From Apteryx mantelli (lineage: Eukaryota; Chordata; Aves; Apterygiformes; Apterygidae), in assembly GCF_036417845.1 (NCBI RefSeq), contig NC_089980.1, forward strand, positions 68,384,501-68,448,500: a stretch of 64,000 nucleotides of DNA, read 5' to 3'. This document shows, in pieces, positions 39,701 through 51,800 of this stretch (its first letter is position 1; every line of letters starts with the position of its first letter). The notes below the pieces were generated by a model, which worked only from the letters and a program-made list of their open reading frames with translations, had not been told where the DNA came from and did no database searches. The position numbers and the translations under genes were made by a program.

Positions 39701-40335
39701 ACATTACAGTTCCCCAAGTGCAATCTTGTAGGCTTTGCACAGTGCCACTATGAGGAAAGTCAAGGTTTCTGCCAAAGGAGGTAATCTCAGCACTGAAGAA
39801 TAAAAGGAGGCAATATCTGATCTATTTGAAATGTACTCAGTGAGCAGAATTACAGAGTTTCAACCAAGCGAGAGTTTGTAAAGATTCTGAAAGGGAACAT
39901 TAAAGTTCCTAGCTTACTTAAATACATGTTCTTATACCTTATAGTGTTTGGATTCACCTACCTAATTATAAATTCCCTTAATTTGTTACTTTTGATTTGG
40001 TACTAGTTATTTACAACAGCCTTAAAATATCTTTAACATATATATCATCTTAAACCATCAAGATATGTTTTCAACCTGAACTCCATATAATTGAAGTTTT
40101 TGTCTGTGAATAAATGGAAAAAGCATGAACCTATTCACAGTACTCTTATTTGGTGGTGGAATAATGCCATTGAAATGAACTGAGCCGGGCTTGTGTAAAA
40201 AACTGAATAATACTACATAAATCTACACAAAATGTCTTTCTATCCTACATTATTTTCAACATTTATTTGCTTTTCTCCTGTATTTTACTTGCTTCAATCA
40301 AGCTGGTTTACTCAAGATGAAACTAATATTCTCTT

Positions 40336-40425
40336 ATTACCAAGCAGCCTGATATGCATTTATTTGCTTTCTAGATGTTTATTACCAAGCTGCCTGATGT
40401 GCATTTATTTGCTTTATAGATGTTT
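40336..40425 (+). repeat. 45-bp tandem duplication
   Basis: Two 45-base units (40336-40380 and 40381-40425), each running from ATTACCAAGC to AGATGTTT, differ at three positions (about 93% identical). The period is a multiple of three, so a short frame reads through with repeated 15-residue units, but nothing suggests it is coding. Confidence 0.88.
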
Positions 40426-40603
40426 ACTGCTTATCTGTTTCAGTTTCTTGATCTAGGGCTGTCATTGCATAAATATCGTCCTTTTATCTACATTCAGGGA
40501 GTTTTATGCTTTGCATACACTCAAGACAGCTCACTTCTTATTTCTGTTACTGCTAACAGACCTTGCTTTCTTTGACAGTTTTCTTCTCAAAGCATCTTTA
40601 TCT

Positions 40604-40617
40604 CCCCCCCCCCCCCC
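40604..40617. repeat. Poly-C run (14 bases)
   Basis: Fourteen consecutive C; G-quadruplex or assembly-length uncertainty possible on the other strand. Confidence 0.9.
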
Positions 40618-41179
40618 GAGAAATGTAAGGCAATATCTAATTTGGAAATGTGGCATATTAGAGCATCTGGATTGCAGTTTAAGTTGAACAAGAACCAGCA
40701 TCTACCTTGATTAAACATCTGCTAAAAGAAACAGATCTCAGCCCTGTCACAGCCACTCAGCTCTTCCTCACATTTGAAAGCCATATTATAAGGGATGAAG
40801 CGAGGAGTGAATTTCTAGGGGATCCAGTACTACCTTCTTGTATTATTTTGGCAGCACTACAAGGGTGATCACACATCATCAGGACTTGGTATGACCCACA
40901 GAGCCAACAGAAAATGGAGAAGGAGGCTTGCTGGGAGCCCCCAGCTGTCATGACAAATTCCCTTCGAGCCAGCAAGGCTGGCCTGATGGCCCAATGCTGA
41001 CAGCGCTCCCTGACAAGTAGGAGGGCTGGCTAGGTACAGGCAACATCAGGAGTTCTCCAAAGCAACAGGGCCATAGCCCAACAACGGCCATAGCTTGAAT
41101 ACCTACATTGCCCATGACAGAGCCCTGGAAAGCCAGGCTGGTTGCTGGTGAGGGAGAGGAACAGAGCTGAAGGGGAAGG

Positions 41180-41320
41180 AGGGAGTGGGCACCACAAGCG
41201 TCCTTCTGTTCTCCTCTCCTCCCTCAGCTGCCCAAGGCTTTGTCTTCCCTCCCCTCCCTTCCTCTCTTCTCTTCTGTGTTGCCATGCCCTTTTTTCCTCC
41301 CTACATCCCTGTCTTGGGAC
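41180..41320. repeat. Pyrimidine-rich tract
   Basis: CTCC/CCTTCC-rich + strand of about 140 bases next to a purine-rich segment (41140-41180), a common form of decayed low-complexity DNA. Confidence 0.55.
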
Positions 41321-41559
41321 AGGAGCAGCTAAGCCTGAGCCTGGGTGTGCTCCCTATCCCATTGGGCTGCAGTATCTTGCCTACATGTTCTCTGCAAACA
41401 AACTTACACTAACCTAGAGTTTTGGTCCAAACTCTCCAGAATGGAATATTATTCCTGACAAAATACTGATGTTCTTGTAAGAACATAGAGCAGATACAGA
41501 CTTTTCCCAGACATCAGTTCCAGTTCCCTGCTAGCACCAGCAGTTAATCACAGAATGCC

Positions 41560-42370
41560 TTTCACAACCTGGTGGACTGCCAATTGTAACACTGCTTAGA
41601 GTTTTGATCCCTTTACTGCTCTTGGAAAATGTTTCCAAAACTTTATAATTCTAAGAAGAAACCTTCTCCTAATATTGAGCCAATTAATGGTTAATTCATG
41701 CTCACTAGCTCTGCTAACCATCCTCTTTAACTTAGCTATTTTTCCTTCAGCAGTTTGCCCCATGCCATGCATTTTAAAGCTGCAACCATACCCTCTCATA
41801 GCTCTCATTTTGTCAGTCTAAATGAGCCAAGCTCTTCTAATGCCTTCTCATAAAGTAGCTTCTCTTACTATCCTCCTCACCACGGTAGCCCTTCTCAGCA
41901 CTGGCCTGAGGTCTTCTTTTCTGAACATGGGGGAGCCAATCTGAACACAGAATTACCAAGGAATTCCACAGTGCTTTTTATGACTGAACATTTCCCATCT
42001 GTCCTGGTAACATTTAATCTGAGACCTCACAGAACAGCAAATGGGTTTTGTTAATGCAGCACATTTTCAATTCATATTCACCCTATGACCAAGTAGTACA
42101 GCTGGGTCTTTCTCTGGTTCTGTAATTTCCAAGTGATGAATTCCAAGCTTATCATAGAAGTCCTTTTGTTAGTCCCCAAATTCATGACACAGTATTTGGT
42201 ATAATTAAATTGCATCTTATTTCTAGTACCAGAGTCTTTAGGGTCATTCAAATTTCTCTGTATGATATTCTGTTTCTTCTTTGTGCTGTGCCCCTCTCTG
42301 TATCTTCAGTAAATTTCAATCCTTTTCCACTTCTTATGCATCATTTGCCCTTTTTGGAAATGTTGTTCCA
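41560..42370 (-). mobile_element. Ancient CR1-family LINE fragment, antisense
   Basis: Read on the given strand, successive blocks match, as I recall them, the reverse complement of CR1 3' regions in birds and turtles. They are 'accttctcctaat' near 41660, 'accctctcatagctctc' near 41790, 'atgccttctcataaagtagc' near 41840, 'cttctgaacatggggg' near 41920, 'ctgaacacagaatta' near 41945, and 'ttgcatcttatttctagta' followed by 'gtcattcaaatttctctgta' near 42210-42265. Collinearity over 800 bases makes the call reasonable despite strong divergence and many indels. No open frame remains. The edges are approximate. Confidence 0.6.
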
Positions 42371-42584
42371 TAAGATATATCAATGGAAATGATTCAGAGT
42401 TTGTCTTCTCTGAAACAAGTGAAGGTTGGAATTAATCTTATTCCATATCTTGTTCTCCTCTTCCCTCTGAATTATTTATATTAGCTAGTACAAAATGGTT
42501 GATTATGCAGAATTTCACTAGTTCTGCTATTCTGTAGAGCAATTTAAAATATAATACTCTTTATCTGGGGAAATAAGTGGATCT

Positions 42585-42690
42585 GTTCAATGACTGGAAT
42601 ACAGATATACCTAAGTCTACCTTCTGCTCTGTTGTTGACCTTCCATGTGACCTCAGGCAACAAGTCTAATCACTGGAGATTTAAGAAAAG
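42585..42690 (+). mobile_element. MIR/CORE-SINE-like relic
   Basis: 'catgtgacctcaggcaacaa' followed by 'gtctaatcactggag' resembles the MIR core (TGTGACCTTGGGCAAGTCAC...). It is directly followed by a CR1-like tail (42735-42797). It is either two neighbouring relics or a SINE carrying a CR1-type tail. The match is short and from memory. Confidence 0.35.
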
Positions 42691-42734
42691 CAGACACACA
42701 TTGGTCAGGAGTGAATTTTGCATATTTAATTCTG

Positions 42735-42797
42735 CCTCAGGGCTAGGGATGAACCAAATATGTTCATGAGGTTCCTTCCAGCCTTATGATTCTGTAA
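42735..42797 (+). mobile_element. CR1-like 3' end fragment, diverged
   Basis: 'ctgcctcagggctagggatg' is followed by 'tcatgaggttccttccagcc' and 'atgattctgt'. This parallels older CR1 3' tails. It is more decayed than the copies at 21.7 and 45.8 kb, and it points opposite to the antisense CR1 block that ends about 360 bases before it, so it is a separate insertion. Confidence 0.65.
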
Positions 42798-43411
42798 AGT
42801 AAATCTACTTTGCTGCATATTCACTTTTCATTCCATCCAGGTCTTAATCAGTCTATCTACCTATAAATTTTAACGGGTCAGCAACTATTGCTTACCCTGT
42901 GTTGGTACAGTGTCTCCCATAGAGACTTAAATGAGGATCTTAGGCCCTACAGTTAAGAGAAAGTTTTTCACCAGCTCTAATAAAGTTAACATAGTTTCTA
43001 CAGTTAACATACAGTTAATATAGTGTAAGGTCAGCAAACTTTTTTTTTCCATGGACTATGGTATAATACGGTATACCATACTGTAACATTTCAAAGAATC
43101 TGAAGTTTTGATTCACTTAATCAATCATAGGTATTGGCTTATCTACAGTTATTTGGGTAGTAATTATGTTTCTCTCATAGCAGTTCAATAAAAACAACTC
43201 TTTGTATGGTGCAAGTTCTCACTTTGAAAGAGATCTTATCTAGACAGTATTGGCAAGTCTGGGTCTTTTTTATTGTATGTTTTGTTATTATTGTGGAAGG
43301 CAGCTCTTGCCTTTTTATCTGATTTGTTATTGTTTGCAAATTGCTTAGTGAATGTAACCTCTGGGAAGAGAATATTAAAAATGAATTGGGAGCCAAGACA
43401 GAATATTGCAA

Positions 43412-43505
43412 AGATTGTGGCTTGGTAGATTAGCTTAGCAAGCTTTGAGCATTCATATTAAAGTACGGAGTCCTGGGTTCCCATCCCTGATTTACAGACC
43501 ATTTA
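43412..43505 (+). mobile_element. tRNA-derived SINE-like relic
   Basis: 'ggcttggtagattagcttag' resembles a tRNA-type A box region. About 50 bases later 'gagtcctgggttcccatccc' resembles a degenerate B box and the head of MIR-type SINEs. The B box has two mismatches, so Pol III activity is unlikely. It is not a tRNA gene, since no cloverleaf could be built. Confidence 0.35.
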
Positions 43506-44567
43506 TGCATTTTAATCAATGACTGCTTGATGTAAAATACCTAAGTGATTATTGAAACAGGAGCCCCAAGCTTTTTATCTCCCAGGTGAACATCCTAAAC
43601 ATGGGGCTAAAGAATCAGACCTTTTCTTTTACCTTCTCTCACAACTATCCTCGACTCTTTTGTGAACAATGTCATGACTGTAACAGCAGAGCCTGAGCAT
43701 ATTTTCATGAGACAAAAGCAGGATCCTTGGAGAAGGAAAATACAGATTCCCATTTTCATGGAGAAGTGGGAAGAGTTCCCAGGACTCTGCGTACGTGTTG
43801 TAACCAGAGAGTTATGGTTTAGCAAGGGGATGCCTGCTCAAAAAAAAAGTAATGGTCACTGCTATGTCGCCTGCCATCTGGGAAGCATGCTCCGAAATTG
43901 CCCATGAGACCAAACCCCTCAATCTGGATAAGGGGAGGAGCACTTCAATGATCTCTCATATGGGTTCCCTTTACTTTGCAGTAAAATGGAGATGTCACAC
44001 TGTCGGTGACAGCATCTCAGCTGAGGGAAAAGCTGCTAACAGCTCAGAGATGGACACTGGATGCCAGTTACCAGCTATTTCACTTAATATTCTCAAGTAG
44101 CTCTCAGAGGAGGTAGCTGAAATGAACTTCTAGTCAGTGCTAAAGTCCAACGCAAGTCTTAATTCAGGTGCCTGTAATCTGTTCACAGATCTTGCCATAA
44201 CCTAGCATTTCTATAATATATATACCACCATGGAATTTCATCTCTGAATCATGTGCAGCAGCTGACTACAGTGGCTTGCAAGCCTCCCTTTTCCCATTTT
44301 CAATATGTCGCAACCATTGCAGAAAATTGAACTTACAAATGTTTCACAAAAATTACAAATGGAATTATACTTCTTTAATTTCTTTCCTTCTTTAATTTCT
44401 TTTAGATTAAGCAAATTGTAAATGTTGAACATTGACTTTCCACTTGTCACAAACATCAGCTTTCGCTGCACTTGCCAAAAATTCAGCATCGGACTTACCT
44501 CAATCTACAATCCTTTTTTCCAAAAAAATTACAAACACATAAAGCCCATGGAAAGCTGATTACATTT

Positions 44568-44572
44568 CTAAC
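44568..44572. repeat. Left target-site duplication of the solo LTR (CTAAC)
   Basis: CTAAC lies immediately before the terminal TG of the LTR and is repeated immediately after its terminal CA. Confidence 0.88.
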
Positions 44573-45346
44573 TGACGGGCGAGTGAAGAGTTAACAGGAC
44601 TGAAGTTTGTCAATTGATAATGCAGAAGAACTGATAGCACAAGAGCTAACGTGCACAAAGCTGTTGAACAGAGGACTTAACAGGACTAAAGTTGTCTACC
44701 AACCGATATGCGCATGGACTGATATGCGCAAGGCTGCGGAATGATTAACAAGACTGGAGAAGTGAAGTCTGCCACCTGGAATCCGCACGGACCCCCGGGG
44801 AGGGGAGAAGCGATACGGAGGTGTTGTGGTCTTGCCTCGCTAGCAGGGTCCTCCCGAGCAGACAAACAGACAGTCCTGTGATTGCGAAACTTGCTAAAAG
44901 TCAGCAAAAGCAGTGTTTGCCCAGAGCCCCAGCCGTATAAAAAGAGACTTGGGAGCTAGGAGAGTTTGAGCAGGGACGGGAACGTGACCTGACCATCCTC
45001 TCCGGCTGGACCGTGAGTATCCCCCCCCCCCCCTTTTCCTGGACGCTGGGTTAAGGTAACTCCTCGAGGTTGAGAGCCCTCTCACTAGGAGAGTGAACAA
45101 GAAAGCTTTCAAGCAGGGATAAGCAGTGCTTCCAATTAATAACACAGTAATCGACGGTTTCAGGTTATCCTTTCTAAATTAGTAACTGATGGTTTTGTGT
45201 TATCCTTCCTAAATTAGTAATCGCATTATTTTAATGGATGTTACTAATCCAAGAACTTGTGTGAGGAAATAAACATCTTTTTTTATTATTATTATATTAC
45301 TGTCTCAGTCGTTGCTATCGAACCTTCATAGCATGACAGCGTGACA
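44573..45346 (+). mobile_element. Solo LTR of an endogenous retrovirus, with target-site duplications
   Basis: This 774-bp element starts TGACGGG and ends GTGACA. It is flanked on both sides by the identical 5-bp duplication CTAAC (44568-44572 and 45347-45351), the mark of integrase-mediated insertion. Inside are a TATA box (TATAAAAA, 44936-44943) and an AATAAA polyadenylation signal (45268-45273) in the same orientation, giving a U3-R-U5 order on the + strand. A 13-base C run lies at 45021-45033. No gag, pol or env sequence is adjacent, so the provirus has recombined to a solo LTR. A 5-bp duplication is usual for ERVL/class III-type elements, but the family is not identified. The intact duplication and signals suggest a fairly young insertion. 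Confidence 0.88.
45146..45215 (+). repeat. 35-bp tandem duplication inside the LTR
   Basis: Two 35-base units (45146-45180 and 45181-45215), each starting AGTAA and ending CTAAATT, lie side by side. The beginning of a third unit (AGTAATCG) follows at 45216. The units differ at several positions, so the duplication is older than the latest copy's amplification or was already in the founder LTR. It sits between the TATA box and the polyadenylation signal. Confidence 0.8.
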
Positions 45347-45351
45347 CTAAC
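45347..45351. repeat. Right target-site duplication of the solo LTR (CTAAC)
   Basis: CTAAC lies immediately after the terminal CA of the LTR and matches the left copy exactly. Confidence 0.88.
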
Positions 45352-45754
45352 TAGCCAGCAAAGAATGTATTAGTGGTCAATATTTACTTACAGTTCAATC
45401 AGTAAGCAGACAGAAGTTTGACCTCAAAAGGAATTACTTGCACAGAAGAAATGCAAAACTGGGTCTTCTTATTGATTCATTTCTACTGTTTGTTTAAACC
45501 CTGACAGCCAGACTTTCAGTAGGCCTCCCTAATTATTCCCACAATATTTGTGACACATCTGTTTTGCAAACATAAATCAAGAATTTACAGTCACAAATGT
45601 TCTTTTTTGCATTGATAGCTCTCCATTTCACCATGTAAACAGGCAGACATCATCAAAGCTGAACTTATGTCCCTTTTTAGGGAAGCTCTCAATTGTATCT
45701 TCTTTCTTATAATGCTGTCACTTAGCAAAGTCCATACCCTAAAGTACTCTTAAC

Positions 45755-45802
45755 CATCTCCAGAGGTCCCTTCCAACCTCAGCGATTCTGTGATTCTGTG
45801 AT
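45755..45802 (+). mobile_element. CR1 LINE 3' end fragment
   Basis: The sequence 'catctccagaggtccc' runs into 'ttccaacctcagcgattctg' and two ATTCTGTG octamers (45785-45800). This is a near-consensus CR1 3' terminus lying about 400 bases after the solo LTR. Confidence 0.88.
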
Positions 45803-48800
45803 CTCTTTCTCACACCTCAGTGTTTTCCAGTCATCTAATTTTCAACTAGCCTAACTAAAGCATCGCTGACATAAGCAGCTTGAAACAGTTATTCATACAT
45901 GCTAGATTGCTATTCATAACTTATTCTTTCTCTAGTGACTGTCATGTATTATTTCCTATATTATCTGACAGTAAATACCACAGTTAGGCCTACTAAAAGA
46001 ATTGGTTTAAAGTCTAATACAACCACCTAAAGAAACTGCCTATTTTATAGATTTTTAGAACCAGTCCTGAATTTTAACTGACCTAAAGCATGCAATTTAA
46101 ACAGGAGGTGAATGCATGCTACTTCTCTGGCTGAATTGCAAATAAAGAATTTGTTTACTAAGGTCACCGCTTTCTTAGCATTCATTCAGCATGTCTACAG
46201 ATCTGATTTGTTCATCCAAACATGGGTGCGATTCAGATAACACCAAAAATCAATCCATCACTGGGTTTTTGCTCATGTAGTAAACAGTGCTCTTCTGAGG
46301 AGAAACCCAATGAGGTAAAATGAGCAGTTCTAAGCAAGCATTTCTCAAGCTATGACATGGAGGCAAAGGGCGGGGGGAAGAAATCATTAATTTTGTCCCT
46401 AAAAAATAAAAGCTTGTTTTTCCCTTTTTTGCACATTATTTTCTCTGCCTAAAATATTTTTTTGTAATGTCAAGACCCCCCTCCTTCCCATGCCTTACTC
46501 CTCCCAGTTTTCTCAGTGGAATAGCAGATGGGGACATGCCTAGGAAATTCATCCAGTTTTGACAGAGCAAAGGACAATGTCACACAACTGAGCAAAGAGT
46601 AGGTGCAGCTTTAGCAAACAAACATAACTATTTGTCTGACTGCATAAATTATGAACAGGAAAAATGCATTTCCACTTCAGGAAGTAGTATGATAATAGTA
46701 CGAGATGTATGCAGAAAGTATTCTGAGGCAAATTAGATGGCTGGGGTGTTTGTTTGCCTGCCAGCACTCAGGAAACTCCTCCATCCTGCAGCCCTCTCCC
46801 AGCGGTACTCAAGTCTGAGATGTGGGAATTAGTCTGAAAGGTCTGAGTATCCTCCCAGCCTCTACATTCTAGTCTGAGCACTTTTAAAGCCAAAACTGTG
46901 CAAGCGAATACACTTTATTTGCATCTGCAGTGCTGCCCACTTACACTCACAGGTCTGTAAATTCTTAACTGACACTGAAACACTGAATAGGGAATGATTC
47001 TTCACAGATTCATCCATTTCAAGAAGAACTCCCTATAGTGCTGTCCTGCAGCACTGGGAAAAGCTTTTCCCAACTGCTGTAGACCTGACCAAAGTTGATG
47101 CTAGTCTCATGCAAACCAGAGCCACAGCAGAAAAGCCAAGCGCTGGCATCATTCCAATACCAACTATTTAAGTTCAGATTTGACAGTGGCATTAAGTTTG
47201 ACATCAGATTAATCAGAAAGCCAATTAGACATCAGCAAGTTACTATCAAGAATGTGTATGCATCATATGGCAAACAATGGCAAAAAGACAGAATATCATA
47301 TAAGAAGAAAGACGAACTGCTGTAAAAAATGTCTGCATATTTTTGTGTTATATCTTTGAAAATCGTTGAATGCCATCTTTAATTATATTGCCTACTGGCA
47401 ATCATGATGCATTGGTAGAGGAAGAAAGAATGACATTTGGGAATATTGAATTATATACAGACAGAGGTTAATGTATTTCAGAGAAGAGAGGGCTAAATAC
47501 AAAATGCCTGTAATTCAATTCAGTCGTTATTTACAGGTGACAGTGGATTTCTGATGAATACTGAAGACTAAAGATAAGTGAAAGCTGTTTTCAGACAGTA
47601 TAAAATAGCACTACTACATACCATACCAGTTCTCTATGAAAAAAAAAATGCAAGGCTATAAACAGGAGCCAGGGAAGACTCACCAACAGTTCCTCCTAGA
47701 TTATTATAGCTCATTATTACCATATATACAATAATACTACTTCCACCTAGAAGAAAGGTGGTTGAGGAATAAGTAATCTAAATATTCATTACTGGCACTG
47801 AAACAGTGACTAGAAAATAATTCTTCACAATTTCTTTTAATACAAAAAGTAGAACTCAGTAGAAACTACCATTTATCAGGTTCAAAAAAAACAAATGGAC
47901 ATATTTCTCATACAATGGATTGTTAAATTGCTTACTATTGAATGCCATGAATGCTAAGAGGCTACATAGGTTCAAAGGGGATTGGATGAATTCCAAGAAG
48001 AAAATCAATATTAAATGCAAAGATAACCTCTTTCTCTGAGGGAGTCCCTGAAGAGAAGAACAGAGAAAGCCAGGAAAGATTCTGAGCCAGCACTGCTATC
48101 AATATCAGAGTCAGGGTTCAGGCTGAGTTTTTGATATTCTTATCCTATATGTAATTTGGTTAGCCATAAATGCTGTTCTGGCTTTCCCAATTAAGCACAG
48201 CCTTGATCCTTCAAAGGACTGAGTTCTGCAGAAACATATTAGCATGTGATTAAATTCAGCATCTGCTTAACATTGAATTCAGTGAAACTACTGATATGAT
48301 TTACTTTAAATATATATTAAGGACAGCACTCTGATACTGAAAGGGCTCTAGAGTATCCTGCATGTGGCTGCAATGACACAAGTCTTCCTGAAGAGACAAC
48401 AGGAGGCTAGGGGGACACTATATAAAGTATCTTAAATGGCAATAAACGCCAATGATTAGGCAACTGAATTTCACCCTCTCTAGACTGGTCATGGAGAAAG
48501 GCTAGAATATTTCAGGAGTGAGCCCTGTAACTCAAGTTCAGCAGCCCACACTTCACAAAACTTTTAAGCAGATAACTGTTTATAGCTAAATGTATGCTAA
48601 ATTCTGCTGCCTTGGGACACAGAGAAGGTACCTTCTGTCCTAATGTGTTCCTAAAAGCCAGAGGAGAAGGGACCTTCTGGATCTGCTCTAGAGAAGGTCA
48701 TAAACTTGGAGATTTTGTTCATTTGGTTAATTAATGTCGTTCCAGTCCTTTGAATGTAATAGGAAAAGCAACAGGGACTTAAACACCGAGAAATACAATT

Positions 48801-51800
48801 ACGCAGAGTGAAAAGACCACTCCATGCACAGGAGCAACATGGTGAACATCACAGAGATGAAGGGAGAGAGTCAAAAGACCTTAATAACTAAACTGGCAGT
48901 TCTGAGAATACTAAAACTTCCCATGGTGTTCCATTACTTTGGGGCAAACTGGTTTCGACTTCCATTTTTCATTTTAAAATTACATGAGATAATTTACTAA
49001 TAATAAAACACAGAACAAAAAAAAGGAACATCTTTTGAAAATAAAACCATTTGCTCTGTGTGAAATTACTTTTGTCCAGAAATTCTTTCTCAGCAAATTA
49101 AAAAATGTCAGATTTCATATATAATTGGAATGAAAGCAGATTTCAAAAACTGTAAAAGAAGGAATTTTTACTCTGCGCATCTCAGAAAGGAATTCTCTGT
49201 GGGCTTGGGAAATCCTCATGGGACTAGGTAACATTAGGAGACAGAACACGATGCAAGTGAAAGTAAATTAATGCAATTTGCACTATGAGGTGATTTAAAA
49301 TTGAACTGCCTTTTAGCTGCTGGACATGTAAATTACATCCTAACCAGTCTTGCTTGGACATAAGTAGAAAAGGTAGTGTAAAAAAAGTAAACTTTTTGGC
49401 CAAAGCTAACCCAGAAGGCCAGACAGAAGAGGCAGCTTGTGCTCTCCACTTGTGGAGTTGTTCAGGACATACTTAGCTATATCAGAATAGGCCACTTGTT
49501 TTCTAGTCTCCCCAGATTTGGTTTGTAATATTGACACCTGACTTCCTTTACAGTGTCCTTCCAGACAGAGATTTCAATGGAAGGCCAAAGAGTTGATCTT
49601 TTTTTTTCCCTCTGGAAGACCATATAAGGAAAGTCACATATTGCATACGTGATATGTCTCTTCAAAGGTAGACCTTTCTCCTTTTCCTCCTTCCCCCTCT
49701 CTAGCACTACTCCTAGTGCTAGAAATAAACCTCACAAATTTGGTGGACTTCGTTGGAGTTGGAAGTTAAGGGGAAAAAAGAAATATGGGTCCATCTTTAT
49801 ATTAAAGAACATCTTAAAAAGTGAACGTTGATGATACCCATATCTATACATCTTTAAACAAAATTTTGGGACTATTTTAAAGAAAAACTCTGCTCTTTTT
49901 AAAAAATGGATGGCTTCCAACTGCAGGGCACAAATCTGTTTCCTAGGACAACTGGAATTACGCAAGTTTTTGGGAATGATGCCTCAATCCCTCTGCCACA
50001 CAAATATCCACCATGTGGAATGAGCAGATCCTTTAAAAAGGAGGTACCAGGTTGTTTTAATAGCACCCTTCTGGCTTACAGAAGTTAAAGTCTCTAATGC
50101 TTCATAAAGCTACTCCAATATTGTCAATCCCCAAACAGAAGCTCAAATCAGTAAGAAAAAAAAAATTAAGATATTTATAATGAGAAGGTACTGAAAATTA
50201 AATCCACTAAATCTGATGGTGGCTAAGGTGTTTAATATATTTTGGTTTACTTTTTAGTGCCACTTGCAGAAAAAAGTTCTGAGGAAAATGTAGGGCAACA
50301 TATACCAACCTAGGAATCAGCCCTGGCACATCCCAAGTGTACCTGTGAGAAGAGGTAGGTGATACAGTGGGCACCCCAGGCTCCAGTGAGGGTTAAGCTT
50401 GGTATCTGAGTGCATGTTGCTATACCCAGCAGCTCCTTACTAGATTGAGAGTGTAACCATCCCCAGGTCAGGGTCCAACACCTTTGTACATGTGCTGGTG
50501 TCTGGAAGCAGAAGCGAGGAGTAGCAAATAACTCCTTTTTTCAGCACAACTTAGCAAGGGACACCAAGTTAACTCCCTTGCTCCTTTCTCAGCCCCACAC
50601 AAAGAGACTGAAACCACTTCCTCAGTTGTTTTAGCTTATCTGCATCCCTTTCCCTCTCCCTAAACCTCTGATAACAAGTACCAGAGTATCGCAAAGGAAG
50701 AAGTTTGTACCCTATTATACCACAAACTTACAGAAAAAACTAAGCCAAATATAAAATGAATTCTAGAGAATACTGTACCAGCTGTCTTGAAAAGGTACAA
50801 ATCCATTTGTTTCTACCAATATATCTGTTTACACACAGTAGTGCAAAAAGATCTGGTCCTTACAATGCCACGTAAGGAAAGAGTCGGATAAACATAAGTC
50901 TAGATTTTGCCGTCTCAGCCCTGAAAACCTCATGTAAAAAGACAAGCAGCCTAGTACTAAGGGACATGATTAAGGTAATACAGAATGGCCAAAATGATTT
51001 CAGCTTCTCCCAGGGCAATATGGGACGTGGCATGGTCTCACGGGCAAGCTATCACATGGGGTTTAATGAAACTGAAGTGTGCATTCATTTTACTTATAGC
51101 TGGACACTTAACAGGGGCACATGTGTTAGGGACTTCAATGTCTAGCACAATCTACTGTGGACACAGTCAACAGAGAGACAGGCATTTCCTTAGGTGGGAG
51201 AAATTCCTCTCACACAAAATTAAATGTACTTCTAGCTTTACCACTAACTGATATTTCTCCTCACTGTAGCTCTGTTTTCTGTCCCTCTTGTACACTCTGC
51301 AAAACTGGGACACTTTCTTCAATGCCTGACAGAATGCAAATCTTATCACAGCTGGGCTGGAATACCAACAGGTGCAATAAGAAAAGTGATACTATAAGTT
51401 GCTGCATCCTTACGATATTCCAGTACAAAGTAAAACTCTCCTAGAAGGACCTGGAAGGGAAGAAATAACCTCAGTGGCCTACTGAGTCATTATTAGAGTC
51501 AGATCCTCAGCTGCTATTAACTCTTCTGTATTACAGTCCTTCTTATGCATTTGCTTAGATTTTATTTTGCACTTGTGCTGTAGTCCCGAATCGTATTTGA
51601 CGGTACAATGTTCTCCTGGGTGCTTGCATTTCAAGAGCTCCATCAGAAAGGCCACCTGACCGATCAAGTGGACTATTGGAAAAAATGAATCACTGGGTGC
51701 TCTGAAACCAGCTTCACCATACTCGTATATAAAAAGCCTTTATTCATGCAAAGAGGGCAGCCTGACTTCAGCCTTTCTTCTGTGCAAATGATTCATTCCA

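Larger units (their letters stand above)
36764..41559. other. Intergenic, no gene seen
   Basis: Holds the 45-bp duplication and the poly-C run. A minus frame of 134 codons (38384-38788) has low-complexity-free composition but no recognisable domain. GC-richer DNA at 40900-41350 has no gene signal. Confidence 0.6.

Noticed and set aside
43412..43505. Possible tRNA gene
   Set aside because: No cloverleaf and a degenerate B box; better explained as a SINE relic.
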